Assembly: GCF_003287285.1 (NCBI RefSeq)
Contig: NZ_QMIG01000027.1
Location: 1 to 55,586 of the forward strand
Length of the DNA: 55,586 nt
Source of the DNA: Phytoactinopolyspora halophila
GTDB lineage: Bacteria > Actinomycetota > Actinomycetes > Jiangellales > Jiangellaceae
Direction of reading: 5' to 3'
Both the position numbers and the translations under genes were made by a program. The stretch's first letter is position 1, and each line of letters begins with the position of its first letter. The notes under the pieces are model-generated. The model was not told the DNA's origin and did not search any database. It saw nothing but the letters and a program-made list of their open reading frames with translations. Positions 28,704-37,105 of this stretch are shown one piece after another.

Positions 28704-29054
28704 ATGAAGCTCACATTCATGTACCAGTCGGTCACCGATCTTCCCGCTGCGCTGGGGTTCTACCGGGATGAGCTCGGCCTCGTCGAAGCGTGGCGCGAAG
28801 GCGAGTCCACTGTCGCGTTCGAATTGCCCGGTTCACCCGTCCAGCTCATGGTCGACGTCGTCGCCGACGACCACCCGCGCTGGGCGTCCGGCATGTTCTT
28901 CGAGGTCGACGACGTCGACGCCTTCGTCAAGCAGCATTCCGCACTGCCCTTGGTCGGGGAGATCCTCGACATTCCCGACGGCAGGCTGGCCACATTCAAC
29001 GACCCGTCGGGCAACACCATCCACGTCTTCGACGAGAGCACCGCCGCGGACTAG
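28704..29054 (+). CDS. VOC (glyoxalase/bleomycin resistance) family protein
   Basis: A 116-residue protein with two beta-alpha-beta-beta-beta modules. MKLTFMYQSVTDLPAALGFY opens module 1 and SGMFFEVDDVDAFVKQHS opens module 2, which ends ATFNDPSGNTIHVFDE, where the Glu-type metal ligand is expected. Members bind metals to open rings, isomerise hemithioacetals, or sequester drugs; which applies here is unknown. There is no ribosome-binding site; a promoter ends 7 bases before the ATG. Divergent from a TetR gene, it is probably that regulator's target. Confidence 0.85.
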   Translation: MKLTFMYQSVTDLPAALGFYRDELGLVEAWREGESTVAFELPGSPVQLMVDVVADDHPRWASGMFFEVDDVDAFVKQHSALPLVGEILDIPDGRLATFNDPSGNTIHVFDESTAAD

Positions 29055-29099
29055 TACCACAGCCTCGGTCGATTACACCCGAGCCAGCTACGGGCGACC

Positions 29100-30050
29100 T
29101 CAGCCCGACCGGAGAGCGACGGCCGCGGCATCCTGCACGGCGGCGGTCAGGGCCGCGAGGGCAGGTGAGTCCAGTCGCCAGCGTTGCCAGAACAGCGGCA
29201 CGTCGAGATGGCGTCCAGGCACGAGCTCGACGAGGGAGCCGTCGTCGAGCGCGGGCCGCGCCATCTGTTCGGGCACCATTCCCCAGCCGAGTCCTAGCTG
29301 GGCAGCTTCCACGAATCCTCGTGACGACGGCAGGTAGGTCACCGGCAGCTCCTGCCGTGAGCCCGTCACCATCTCAGCGAAGCGATCTTGCAACGCGTCC
29401 TTGCGGTTGAACACGAGCATCGGTATCGACCCCAGCGCATCCGCCCCCTTCCGATGATCATGAACACTTGTCGACCTATGAGGTTGATAAGTGTTCGTGA
29501 TCATCGGAAGGGGGTCCACGCCGAGTGCGGGCGAGGCGACCGCCAGATAGCGCATCGCACCCAACCGCTCCGTACGGCACCCCTGGACGACCTGCGGCTC
29601 AGCCGTCACGGCGGCCATCACCGAGCCGTCTCGCAAGAGCGCTGCCGAATGATCCTGATCCTCCTGGCGGATGTCGAACGTGAGCCTGCTGTAGTGCTCC
29701 CCAAGGGCGGCAAGGGCCGGGAGAAACCACGTGGCCAGCGAGTCCGCGTTCACGGCGATCGGTATCTGCCGCGCGAGCCCCGCGCTCTCGCGGCCACCCG
29801 TCAACTCGGTCAACGCCTCGCTCTCCAGCAGCGAGATCTGCCCGGCTAGGCGTGCCAGCACGTGGCCGGCCTCGGTGGCCTGCGCCGGCTTCGTACGCCG
29901 CACGAGTATCTGGCCCATGCGGGATTCGAGCGCCTTGATTCGCTGGCTCACCGCCGACGGGGTGAGGTGCAGGCGCCGGGCAGCCGCGTCGAAGCTCCCC
30001 TCTTCGACGACCGCGGCGAAGGCGGTGAGGTGCGCGATGTCCAGCTCCAT
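29100..30050 (-). CDS. lysG: ArgP/LysG-type LysR regulator containing a palindrome-encoded insert
   Basis: A 316-residue regulator, about 20 longer than E. coli ArgP or C. glutamicum LysG. The N-terminal HTH is GSFDAAARRLHLTPSAVSQR with IKALESRMGQILVRR. The C-terminal LysR_substrate domain has the ArgP markers VFNRKDALQDRF and LGWGMVPEQMA. Residues 180-202 (PLPMITNTYQPHRSTSV, then HDHRKG) come entirely from palindromic element A3 and break the region between ASPAL and GSIPML, where the family normally has a short segment. The frame is kept. The gene is divergent from a LysE exporter, its expected target on lysine or arginine excess. Whether the insert is tolerated is not known. Confidence 0.85.
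   Translation of the reverse strand: MELDIAHLTAFAAVVEEGSFDAAARRLHLTPSAVSQRIKALESRMGQILVRRTKPAQATEAGHVLARLAGQISLLESEALTELTGGRESAGLARQIPIAVNADSLATWFLPALAALGEHYSRLTFDIRQEDQDHSAALLRDGSVMAAVTAEPQVVQGCRTERLGAMRYLAVASPALGVDPLPMITNTYQPHRSTSVHDHRKGADALGSIPMLVFNRKDALQDRFAEMVTGSRQELPVTYLPSSRGFVEAAQLGLGWGMVPEQMARPALDDGSLVELVPGRHLDVPLFWQRWRLDSPALAALTAAVQDAAAVALRSG
29444..29514 (-). repeat. Palindromic element A3 inside the lysG coding sequence
   Basis: Arms 29444-29469 and 29489-29514 (26 bp) are inverse copies with one mismatch, and the 19-base loop (GTCGACCTATGAGGTTGAT) has its own weak stem. The core GATGATCATGAACACTT and the loop motif GTCGACCTATG match family A. Unlike the other copies it lies in the middle of a gene and is translated in frame. 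Confidence 0.85.
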
Positions 30051-30058
30051 TAAGCAAT

Positions 30059-30084
30059 GCTAACTCAGCCTTAGAAAGATTAGC
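30059..30084 (+). promoter_or_regulatory. Candidate LysG operator in the lysG-lysE gap
   Basis: GCTAA (30059-30063) and TTAGC (30080-30084) form an inverted repeat with 16 bases between, in an AT-rich stretch just upstream of lysG. LysR regulators bind interrupted dyads of this kind between divergent genes. The assignment rests on position and symmetry only. Confidence 0.5.
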
Positions 30085-30142
30085 TGGATTCACTATCCGG
30101 GACCACATAGCGTCAGGTGTCGTGCTCCCCGCGCTCTTGCCG

Positions 30143-30214
30143 ACGTCTCCACCCATGTCTCTCGCGACGCCTCCACCCATGTCTCCAACTACGTCTCCAG
30201 CTATGTCCTTGCCG
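30143..30214 (+). repeat. Three 24-bp repeats at the start of lysE, each with an in-frame ATG
   Basis: Units 30143-30166, 30167-30190 and 30191-30214 share the pattern ACGTCTCCACCCATGTCTCC followed by four variable bases. Each carries an ATG in the lysE frame (30155, 30179, 30203). The repeat has therefore multiplied possible start codons. Confidence 0.65.
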
Positions 30215-30829
30215 CTTCCCGCACCCACCGCCACCGTGGCCGTCGGATTCGTCACCGGCCTCTCGCTGATCATCGCGATCGGTGCCCAGAACGCCTTCGT
30301 CCTTCGCCAGGGAATCCGACGCGAACACGTACTCGTCGTCATACTGCTGTGTTCCGCCGCCGACGCCCTGCTCATCACCGCCGGCGTCGCCGGCCTCGGA
30401 GCCGTCGTCACGGCACACCCCGCCGCCGTCGAGATCACCCGCTACGCGGGTGCGGCGTTCGTCCTGGGCTACGCGGTCCTCGCCACGCGCCGGGCACTTC
30501 GCCCGAACGTGTTGACCGTCGACGACGCGCCACCAGTGGCGGCCCGGCGCCGGGCCGCCATCATGGCCTGCCTCGGCTTCACCGTTCTCAACCCCCACGT
30601 CTACCTCGACACCATGATCTTGCTGGGTTCGCTCGCCAACCAGCACGGCAGCGGGCGCTGGCTGTACGGCATCGGCGCGACGCTGGCGAGCTTCGTGTGG
30701 TTCTTCGCGCTCGGCTACGGCGCCCGCACACTACGGCGATTCTTCGCACGCCCCAGGTCATGGCAGATTCTCGACGCTCTCATCGCCGCAGTGATGTTCG
30801 TCATCGGCGTCACCCTGCTGACCCGCTGA
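30203..30829 (+). CDS. lysE: LysE/ArgO-family basic amino acid exporter
   Basis: About 208 residues from ATG 30203, close to E. coli ArgO (211). Helix 1 with GFVTGLSLIIAIGAQNAFVL is the family signature, followed by RQGIRREHV, five further membrane segments, and FTVLNPHVYLDTMILLGS (the conserved NP-x-x-YLD). It exports lysine and/or arginine from the cytoplasm. In-frame GTG 30122 and ATGs 30155 and 30179 would add a Pro/Ser/Thr-rich repeat segment not found in homologues, so the shortest start is preferred. It is divergent from lysG, its expected activator. Confidence 0.87.
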   Translation: MSLPLPAPTATVAVGFVTGLSLIIAIGAQNAFVLRQGIRREHVLVVILLCSAADALLITAGVAGLGAVVTAHPAAVEITRYAGAAFVLGYAVLATRRALRPNVLTVDDAPPVAARRRAAIMACLGFTVLNPHVYLDTMILLGSLANQHGSGRWLYGIGATLASFVWFFALGYGARTLRRFFARPRSWQILDALIAAVMFVIGVTLLTR

Positions 30830-30895
30830 GTTGCCAGCCTTCCACGTGCCGAGCCGCTCGCGTCGCCGGCGGAACGCGACACTACACTCGGCCGC

Positions 30896-32785
30896 GTGGC
30901 ACGCATCCGTGACGAAGACATCGCCGCGGTACGCGAGCGCGCCCAGATCGAGGAGATCGTCTCGCAGTACGTGACCCTGCGTCCGGCCGGCGGCGGCTCC
31001 CTGAAGGGATTGTGCCCCTTCCACGACGAGAAGACGCCGTCGTTCAACGTCCGCTCACAGGTCAACCTGTTCCACTGCTTCGGGTGCGGCGAAGGCGGCG
31101 ACGTCATCTCGTTCCTGCAGAAATACGAACACCTGACCTTCACCGAAGCGGTCGAGCGGCTCGCCGACAAGGTCGGTATCCAGCTGCGCTACGAGGAGAG
31201 CAGAAGCGGCACCGCACCACGGCAGAGCCGGGAACAACGCACCCGGCTGATCGAGGCGCACCGGATAGCGGCCGAGTTCTACGCCGACATGCTGACGTCG
31301 TCGACGGAGGCCGTACCGGGGCGGCAGTTCCTCGACCAGCGCGGCTTCGACCGTTCGGCAGCCGAGCACTTCGGCATCGGCTACGCGCCCAGGGGCGGCG
31401 AGGTACTGCGGCGGCACCTGCTGCAGAAAGGGTTCAGCGATTCCGAGCTGATCACGGCCGGCCTCCTCGCGCAGGGACGCGGCGCCCCCTACGATCGCTT
31501 TCGCGGCCGGCTGATCTGGCCGATCCACGATCTGCTCGGCGACGTCGTCGGATTCGGCGCCCGCAGGCTGTACGACGACGATCGCATCGAGGCCAAGTAC
31601 CTCAACACGCCGGAAACACCCATCTACAAGAAAAGCCAGGTGCTCTACGGCGTCCACTACGCCAAGCGGGAGATAGCCCGCAGCTCGCAAGCCGTCGTCG
31701 TCGAGGGCTACACCGACGTCATGGCATGTCACCTCGCCGGCGTCACCACGGCCGTCGCCACGTGCGGCACGTCGTTCGGGGACGACCACGCCCGCCTGCT
31801 CCGGCGGCTGCTGCGTGACCAGGACGAATACCGGGGCCAGGTCATCTTCACCTTCGACGGCGACGAGGCCGGGCGCCAGGCCGCCATCCGCGCCTTCGAG
31901 GGTGACCAGCGCTTCGTCGGGCAGACGTACGTGGCTGTCGAACCCAACGGCCTCGACCCCTGCGAGCTACGGCAGCGTTCCGGAGACGCCTCGGTCCGCG
32001 AGCTGATCGCGCGGCATCGCCCGTTGTTCGAGTTCGCCATCCGCGCGCTCGTGGACGACTTCGATCTCGACCATCCCGAGGGGCGTACCCAGGCATTGGA
32101 CAAGGCACTGCCGCTCGTGGCCCGGATTCGCGATCGCGCGCTGCGAGACGAATACGCGCGCCGGCTGGCCGGCTGGGTCGGCGCGCCCGACGAGCTGTCC
32201 GTCATACGCCGGGCCCGCGCCGCGGCCGGTACCTCCGAGCGTGGCGGCCGCCGGACGGAGACGCCGCCGGCGGGCCAGCAAGCGCTGGGCGTGCCCGATC
32301 ACGGGTCCGCCGATCCGCAGACGCTGGCGCTCGAACGTGAGGTGCTGCGTGTTGCCGTGCAACGGCCTGCGCTCGCCGGACCCGGCTTCGACGCGATCGA
32401 ACCGGACGCCTTCCAGTCGCCCGTGTTCCGGGCAGTGCGCGAAACCATCGCCAAGGCGGGCGGTTGCGCCACGCAGCCGGGCGGCGCGAGCTGGATGGAC
32501 ACCCTCACGCGGGCCGCGGATCACGACGTGACCCGGCACATGCTCTCCGAGCTCGCAGTCGAGCCCATCCCTGCCGACGAAACGGACATACCGCGATACG
32601 TGGAGTCCGTGGTCTTGCGGCTCACCGAGGTGTGGGTGTCCCGCAAGCTTGTCGGGCTCAAGGCGCGCCTTCAGCGGACCGACCCGGCCGAGGACGTCGA
32701 GACCTACAACAAGCTGTTCGGTGAGCTCATGGCACTCGAAGTACACCGGCGCGACCTGCGTGAACGCGGCCTCGGCACCACCTGA
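30896..32785 (+). CDS. dnaG: DNA primase
   Basis: A 629-residue bacterial primase that lays RNA primers for replication. The N-terminal zinc-binding domain is CPFHDEKTPSF...FHCFGCGEGGDV (CHC2). The Toprim catalytic core has AVVVEGYTDVMACHLAGV, then FTFDGDEAGRQAA with the metal-binding acidic residues. The C-terminal helicase-binding domain follows about residue 450. The GTG start at 30896 gives VARIRDEDIAAVRERA, the usual N-terminus. Palindrome B2 lies 32 bp past the stop. Confidence 0.96.
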   Translation: MARIRDEDIAAVRERAQIEEIVSQYVTLRPAGGGSLKGLCPFHDEKTPSFNVRSQVNLFHCFGCGEGGDVISFLQKYEHLTFTEAVERLADKVGIQLRYEESRSGTAPRQSREQRTRLIEAHRIAAEFYADMLTSSTEAVPGRQFLDQRGFDRSAAEHFGIGYAPRGGEVLRRHLLQKGFSDSELITAGLLAQGRGAPYDRFRGRLIWPIHDLLGDVVGFGARRLYDDDRIEAKYLNTPETPIYKKSQVLYGVHYAKREIARSSQAVVVEGYTDVMACHLAGVTTAVATCGTSFGDDHARLLRRLLRDQDEYRGQVIFTFDGDEAGRQAAIRAFEGDQRFVGQTYVAVEPNGLDPCELRQRSGDASVRELIARHRPLFEFAIRALVDDFDLDHPEGRTQALDKALPLVARIRDRALRDEYARRLAGWVGAPDELSVIRRARAAAGTSERGGRRTETPPAGQQALGVPDHGSADPQTLALEREVLRVAVQRPALAGPGFDAIEPDAFQSPVFRAVRETIAKAGGCATQPGGASWMDTLTRAADHDVTRHMLSELAVEPIPADETDIPRYVESVVLRLTEVWVSRKLVGLKARLQRTDPAEDVETYNKLFGELMALEVHRRDLRERGLGTT

Positions 32786-32816
32786 CGTCTCCCCGCTGCA
32801 ACCACCTATCCCAGGG

Positions 32817-32912
32817 TTCCGAATGATCATGTTTGGTACGTTTCCTCGGGCCGTGACACGTCTGCAGACGTGTTATGGCCCGAGGAAACGTACCAAACAT
32901 GATCATTCGGAA
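32817..32912 (+). terminator. Palindromic element B2, 96-bp near-perfect palindrome
   Basis: Left half 32817-32864 and right half 32865-32912 are inverse copies with no loop (centre CGTCTG/CAGACG). The only two mismatches, near the centre, are G-U pairs in RNA. It contains TGATCATGTTTGGTACG and CTCGGGCC, shared with B1 at 4883. It lies between convergent dnaG and the next minus-strand gene, so it can act as a terminator for both. Confidence 0.85.
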
Positions 32913-32949
32913 AGGGTGGTCGGCCCGTACACGAACTGTTCATGCAGCT

Positions 32950-33393
32950 CTATGTCTCGCGACGCTCGAGATAGGCCCGCGGATCGAGCTGGTCGGGACG
33001 GCCGGCCAGCCAGCGGTCGAACGCTTCCGGATCGCGACGCTGCATCTCGTCGAGCAACGCTTGGCGCACGCAGGCCAGCGACGCGATGCTCGCCGGAAGG
33101 TACGATCGCCGAAGCTGCTCACCGGTTTGTTGCCACAGCTCGCCCAGCTGCTCGTTCGAAGTGCGGCTGACGGCCTCTTCCACGACCTCTCGTGGCTGGC
33201 CGGCGATCTCGTTGACTGACTCCAGGTTCGTCCCCTCCGGCATGATGCGCATCAGCCTCGCGACCAACCAGCCGATGCAGACGGCGAAGATCGGAAACCA
33301 GCCGAATCCGATGGTCGTCACGATGACGCCCACGGCCAGCAGCGGTGTCCACGCCCACCACGGAACACGTTTCAGATATTCGACGACCGACAT
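32950..33393 (-). CDS. Small membrane protein of unknown function
   Basis: A 147-residue protein. Residues 1-50 (MSVVEYLKRVPWWAWTPLLA, then VGVIVTTIGFGWFPIFAVCI) form two membrane helices or a hairpin. A cytoplasmic helical domain follows (REVVEEAVSRTSNEQLGELW, SIASLACVRQALLDEMQRRD) ending PRAYLERRET. ATG 33393 is chosen because the open frame upstream has no homology and runs into the CBS gene. I do not recognise the family. Confidence 0.7.
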   Translation of the reverse strand: MSVVEYLKRVPWWAWTPLLAVGVIVTTIGFGWFPIFAVCIGWLVARLMRIMPEGTNLESVNEIAGQPREVVEEAVSRTSNEQLGELWQQTGEQLRRSYLPASIASLACVRQALLDEMQRRDPEAFDRWLAGRPDQLDPRAYLERRET

Positions 33394-33490
33394 TGCAGAG
33401 GCACTACCTTCCGCTGTCGAATCGAGATAGGGGCACCGGCGGCGTGCCGCACACGAGCACGCCCCAAGCCGGCTGGTAGAAGTGCGACGA

Positions 33491-33910
33491 TCAACCGTTC
33501 GCCGGCGCCGCGCTGATGTCCGCCAACGCGGAGCGACGATCCTCTTCGACAGCGAGATCACCGATCGATACGACGCCGACCAGTTGCCCATCTCGTGCCA
33601 CGGGAAGCCGGCGCAGCGTGTTCTCGCGCATGAGCCGCACAGCGTCGTCGACGTTCGAGTCCGCGTCGACGCTCACCAGATCACGACTGCAGATCTCGCC
33701 AATCCGCATGCTCCTGGTATCACCATCTCGGGTCAGACCACGTACGACGATATCCCGGTCGGTGACCACGCCGCACAGGTTCCCGTCCTCGGTGACCAGC
33801 ACGTCGCCGATACCACGGTCACGCATCATCTCCGCGATCTCGGCAAGCGTGCGGTTCGCGTCCACCATCGTCGGGCCAGTGGTCATGACATCGCTGACCT
33901 TCTGTGCCAT
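33491..33910 (-). CDS. CBS-pair domain protein
   Basis: A 139-residue protein made of two CBS motifs. CBS1 is VSDVMTTGPTMVDANRTLAE with DGNLCGVVTDRDIVVRGL; CBS2 is ICSRDLVSVDADSNVDDAVR with DGQLVGVVSIGDLAVE. A pair forms a Bateman module that binds adenine nucleotides. Stand-alone CBS proteins of this size (hypoxic-response-protein-like) are common in actinobacteria. AGGGAGGAT precedes ATG 33910. No partner enzyme is adjacent; it is divergent from ku. Confidence 0.87.
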   Translation of the reverse strand: MAQKVSDVMTTGPTMVDANRTLAEIAEMMRDRGIGDVLVTEDGNLCGVVTDRDIVVRGLTRDGDTRSMRIGEICSRDLVSVDADSNVDDAVRLMRENTLRRLPVARDGQLVGVVSIGDLAVEEDRRSALADISAAPANG

Positions 33911-34216
33911 GGTTCTATCCTCCCTACAACGTTCCGCCTGCGTTGTGATCTGCGATACCCGATGGGCCGGAGGTCATGCCGGCGCCCGCTGACTCATTCG
34001 AGAAACCGAGCGGCGCCAGACGTGTCGATGGCTCGCCCGGACCCAAACCCCCACCCGGGCTCGAACGCTCTGCCAGGAATGACAGTCGCATACACCGGGT
34101 AATTGACGACGTGTCCGACGACGGATCCCAGGTACCGCTCCGCAAGGGCCGGCCTATCGTCGCAGCAATTTCCCAATCATCGCGGCGATTTCCGAGCTGG
34201 CCGGGAGGTGATTCTC
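33911..34216. other. Gap between the CBS gene and ku
   Basis: About 306 bp with no convincing gene; the minus-strand open frames here are low-complexity. It must hold the divergent promoters of the two genes. A TTGACG occurs at 34102-34107 but no good -10 box follows at the right spacing. No palindrome of family A or B is present. Confidence 0.5.
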
Positions 34217-35125
34217 GTGGCACGGCCGGTGTGGACGGGCACCATCAGTTTCGGTCTGGTGAACATCGGTGTCGGGCTCTTCGCGGCGACCGAGGCCCGT
34301 GGGGTTTCGTTCCGCCAGTTCGAGAAGGGCACCGACCAGCGGGTGCGGTACAAGCGCGTCGCGGAGGGAACCGATCGGGAGGTCGACTACGACGACATCG
34401 CCAAGGGCTACGAGACCGAGAGCGGGGATCACGTCGTCGTCACCCAGGAGGAACTGGCCAGCGTGCAGCCCGAGACGTCGCACACGCTCGCGATCGAGGA
34501 CTTCGTCGCACTTGCCGAGATCGATCCGATCCACTACCAGAAGGCCTACTACCTGGCGCCGCGCGGCGACGGCCAGGAATATCCCTACGCCTTGCTACGC
34601 GAGGCGATGAAGCAGACCGGGCTGGCCGGAATCGCGACGCTGGTCATGCGGAACAAGGAGCATCTGGCGGCCATCCGTGCCGACGGCGACGTCCTGGTAC
34701 TCAACACGATGTATTTCGCCGACGAGATCCGTGACCCGCACGAGATCGCGGACATTCCGGGGGACGTGGAACTCTCCACGAAGGAGCTCGACACGGCGAC
34801 CGACCTGATCGAACAGCTGAGCACCGCATGGAGACCGGAAGATTACCACGACACGCATCGTGAGCAGGTTCTCCGCCTGGTCGAACAGAAGGCCAGGGGC
34901 GAAGAGGTCGACGTCGAGGAGCCGGAGGAGGAACCCTCGGCCGACGTCATCGACCTCGTGTCCGCGCTGGAGCAAAGCATCGAACAGGCCCGCACCAGCG
35001 GCACACGCAAGAGTGGCAGGAGCAGCCAGAAGAGCAGAAGCAGCAAGAAGAACGGCAGCGCCCAGAAGAGCAGAAGCAGCAAGAAGAACGGCAGCGCCCA
35101 GATGAGCAGGAGTGGCCAGAGCTGA
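34217..35125 (+). CDS. ku: Ku protein of non-homologous end joining
   Basis: A 302-residue bacterial Ku that forms a ring on DNA double-strand ends and recruits LigD. The core begins ARPVWTGTISFGLVNIGVGL, with RYKRVAEGTDREVDYDDIAK, then PIHYQKAYYLAPRGDGQEYP and MYFADEIRDP. GTG 34217 follows GGGAGGTG. The C-terminal tail is built from two exact 36-bp repeats plus a partial third (35027-35125), giving QKSRSSKKNGSA twice; the Lys-rich extension matches the DNA-binding tails of some Ku proteins. No ligD lies in the window. Confidence 0.95.
   Translation: MARPVWTGTISFGLVNIGVGLFAATEARGVSFRQFEKGTDQRVRYKRVAEGTDREVDYDDIAKGYETESGDHVVVTQEELASVQPETSHTLAIEDFVALAEIDPIHYQKAYYLAPRGDGQEYPYALLREAMKQTGLAGIATLVMRNKEHLAAIRADGDVLVLNTMYFADEIRDPHEIADIPGDVELSTKELDTATDLIEQLSTAWRPEDYHDTHREQVLRLVEQKARGEEVDVEEPEEEPSADVIDLVSALEQSIEQARTSGTRKSGRSSQKSRSSKKNGSAQKSRSSKKNGSAQMSRSGQS
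35027..35125 (+). repeat. 36-bp tandem repeat encoding the Ku tail
   Basis: The unit 35027-35062 is repeated exactly at 35063-35098 and partly at 35099-35125, where the stop lies. It encodes the 12-residue basic unit QKSRSSKKNGSA. The lack of silent changes suggests recent duplication, so copy number may vary between strains. Confidence 0.85.
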
Positions 35126-35189
35126 CGCAGCTCGCCTGAAGGCTGCTCGACGATGCCCGGTGCGTGGCTCCGGCGGGCGGTGCGTGGCT

Positions 35190-35999
35190 CTAACCGGAGG
35201 TATGCACCGGGGCGTGCAGATCCCACGCGGACAGATGCCCGCACATACCGAAGGTTGCTGGCCGGGCGTCCGCGCTCGTGACACTGGAGGATGCCAGGTG
35301 GGGAGCGGCCCCGGACTCCAGGAGATCCAGGTGCGCGCCAGTCTTCACTGCCTGGCCCAGGGGCCGCAGCTGCCAGATCGACCTCCAGCCGGCGACGCGC
35401 CGGCGCACCAGGGCGGCCGCGGCCTCGTAGAGCGGGGTAAGCGCGGCCGGTCCATCGGCCGCGACCCGTTCGCGCAGCGCGAGGTATCCCTCGATCGCGA
35501 GGTCACGCCGGCGACGTGCCGCCTCGCTCCGCTCCTCCGCGTCGCCGGGCGGCAGTGCCGCCTCCCTGGTGTAACGTTCGGGGTCTTCGAGCACCTCGGG
35601 CGGGAAGGTGAACACCGCGTCGCCCGCCTCGGGAAGTCCGGCGTTTTGCATGACGACCAGGATGTCCAGGTCACCGCTGACATTGACCAGCCGGTGAATC
35701 GTCCCGGGCGTGAACCACAGCACGGTGTCCGGCGCGAGCCGGTACTCGGCATAGCCGTCACCCGACAGGGTTTCGAGGACTCCTTCGCCGCCCAGGACGA
35801 CGTAGCCCTCGGTCGAGGCCGTGTGCAGGTGCGGCGATCCACCTCGCTGCCCGTCCGGGGTGGGCCAGTCGTACACGCGGACCCGGGAGACGCCGGTGCC
35901 GCCGGGAAAGCCGGCCGCGCTCGGCGTACCCTCCCCATCCGGAACAGCTCCAGGGATGACCCCACCCGGAACGCGCATCCCATCGGGAGAATCCGCCAT
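35190..35999 (-). CDS. Cupin-domain protein
   Basis: A 269-residue protein with a cupin barrel. GSPHLHTASTEGYVVLGGEG holds the His metal ligands and Glu of motif 1, and VLWFTPGTIHRLVNVSGDLD holds the His of motif 2. A helical C-terminal domain follows (YLALRERVAADGPAALTPLY). AAAGGAGG precedes ATG 35999. It is the last gene of the minus-strand operon after GH3, the oxidoreductase and the PmoA-like protein. A role in sugar-acid metabolism or sensing is inferred from context. Upstream in-frame sequence overlaps the neighbour and is not coding. Confidence 0.8.
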   Translation of the reverse strand: MADSPDGMRVPGGVIPGAVPDGEGTPSAAGFPGGTGVSRVRVYDWPTPDGQRGGSPHLHTASTEGYVVLGGEGVLETLSGDGYAEYRLAPDTVLWFTPGTIHRLVNVSGDLDILVVMQNAGLPEAGDAVFTFPPEVLEDPERYTREAALPPGDAEERSEAARRRRDLAIEGYLALRERVAADGPAALTPLYEAAAALVRRRVAGWRSIWQLRPLGQAVKTGAHLDLLESGAAPHLASSSVTSADARPATFGMCGHLSAWDLHAPVHTSG

Positions 36000-36058
36000 C
36001 GCTGCCTCCTTTCGCTGAACGATCTCTTCGAGATGGACCGGGCACGCCGGGATCGGAT

Positions 36059-37105
36059 CTAGAAGGCGCCCAGATCCGAACTGGCCAGCGCGTCGAACCC
36101 GAGCTTGGCGAGCCCTTCGGCGCCATCCGCGCCCGGGTCGCCGTCGGCCACCACCACGGCGTAGCGACGCTCGATCGATTCGTCCGGCGCCACCTCGATC
36201 TCGGTGTTGAAGAACGGCGCCGGGCATACGCATGCGAACATCTGCGAGCGGACGAACCACTGCGTCGGATGCTGCGCGTTGGCCGGATCGTCGATGAACA
36301 CCAACGTCGACGCCCGGCCGTGCTCGTCGTGCACGCCGCTGAGGCCCAGCCATGGGGACCGGGTGCCCATCAGCTCGTCGCCCCCGGACGTGCCCGGCGC
36401 GTAGACGGTGCCACCGGTGAAGGAGCGGGGGCCACGCCAGAACAGGCCGCCGTATCCGGCGTTCTCCCGGCCCTGCGTGGTCGGGCTGCCGAAGGTGAGG
36501 TAGTGACCGCTGACGTTGGTCATCCGCGTACCGAACGTGAGCACCCACGCGGCCGGGCCCACGGTCGTGTCCGCCGCCGACTCCCCTGCCGGGATACCCA
36601 CGGGGCCGACGGTGATCGCGAACTCGCGTACCTCGTCAACCCAGCGGCGCCCGTCCTGGGTGAGCCAATCCAGACCGTGGGCGACGTCGACGTGCTCCCG
36701 GCTGGCGTCGAGCCGCGTGAATTCGCGATGGCGCATGGCGCCGTCGTTCTCCAGTTGCTGGTAGCCCGTGCCGCGGACGAAGGTGGTGCCGCCCCAGAAG
36801 TTCTCCTGCGGGGGATCGTCGGCCACCCGGCCGGCGCCGACGTTCGCGACCGACCAGGCGATGCCCTTGTGCCACACGTGGTCGTGCGGCCGGTACAGGC
36901 TCACCACATCGCCACGGAGCGTGCGGACCGGATGGAAGTAGGGACGCGGGGATTCCAGTTGCGGGTCCCACGGCTCGTAGACGTAGCGTGTGAGCTCGCG
37001 CTCGCCGTACCGGATCCGAAGCGATCGGCCGTGTTCGTGATCGAGATGCAGGCCCTCGCGGGCGGGCTCGGTCACGCCACCGTCGATCACGCGAGGTTCG
37101 GTCAT
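36059..37105 (-). CDS. PmoA-family (DUF6807) protein
   Basis: A 348-residue protein of the family called PmoA/DUF6807. Landmarks: RYVYEPWDPQLESPRPYFHP, VRTLRGDVVSLYRPHDHVWHKG (repeated His, typical metal or substrate site), FGSPTTQGRENAGYGGLFWR and FVRSQMFACVCPAPFF. In actinobacteria it sits with Gfo/Idh enzymes and LacI regulators in sugar loci; it is not methane monooxygenase, and the reaction is unknown. ATG 37105 overlaps the stop of the upstream oxidoreductase as ATGA, with GGAGGTG upstream, so the two are translationally coupled. Confidence 0.82.
   Translation of the reverse strand: MTEPRVIDGGVTEPAREGLHLDHEHGRSLRIRYGERELTRYVYEPWDPQLESPRPYFHPVRTLRGDVVSLYRPHDHVWHKGIAWSVANVGAGRVADDPPQENFWGGTTFVRGTGYQQLENDGAMRHREFTRLDASREHVDVAHGLDWLTQDGRRWVDEVREFAITVGPVGIPAGESAADTTVGPAAWVLTFGTRMTNVSGHYLTFGSPTTQGRENAGYGGLFWRGPRSFTGGTVYAPGTSGGDELMGTRSPWLGLSGVHDEHGRASTLVFIDDPANAQHPTQWFVRSQMFACVCPAPFFNTEIEVAPDESIERRYAVVVADGDPGADGAEGLAKLGFDALASSDLGAF

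Noticed and set aside
33924-34223. Minus-strand open frames between the CBS gene and ku
   Set aside because: Pro/Gly/Ser-rich peptides without domains or ribosome-binding sites, in the expected divergent promoter gap.
35190-36548. A 452-codon reading of the cupin gene that extends into its neighbour
   Set aside because: The extra N-terminal half is a shadow of the PmoA-like gene; a clear AAAGGAGG and ATG at 35999 give the natural cupin protein.
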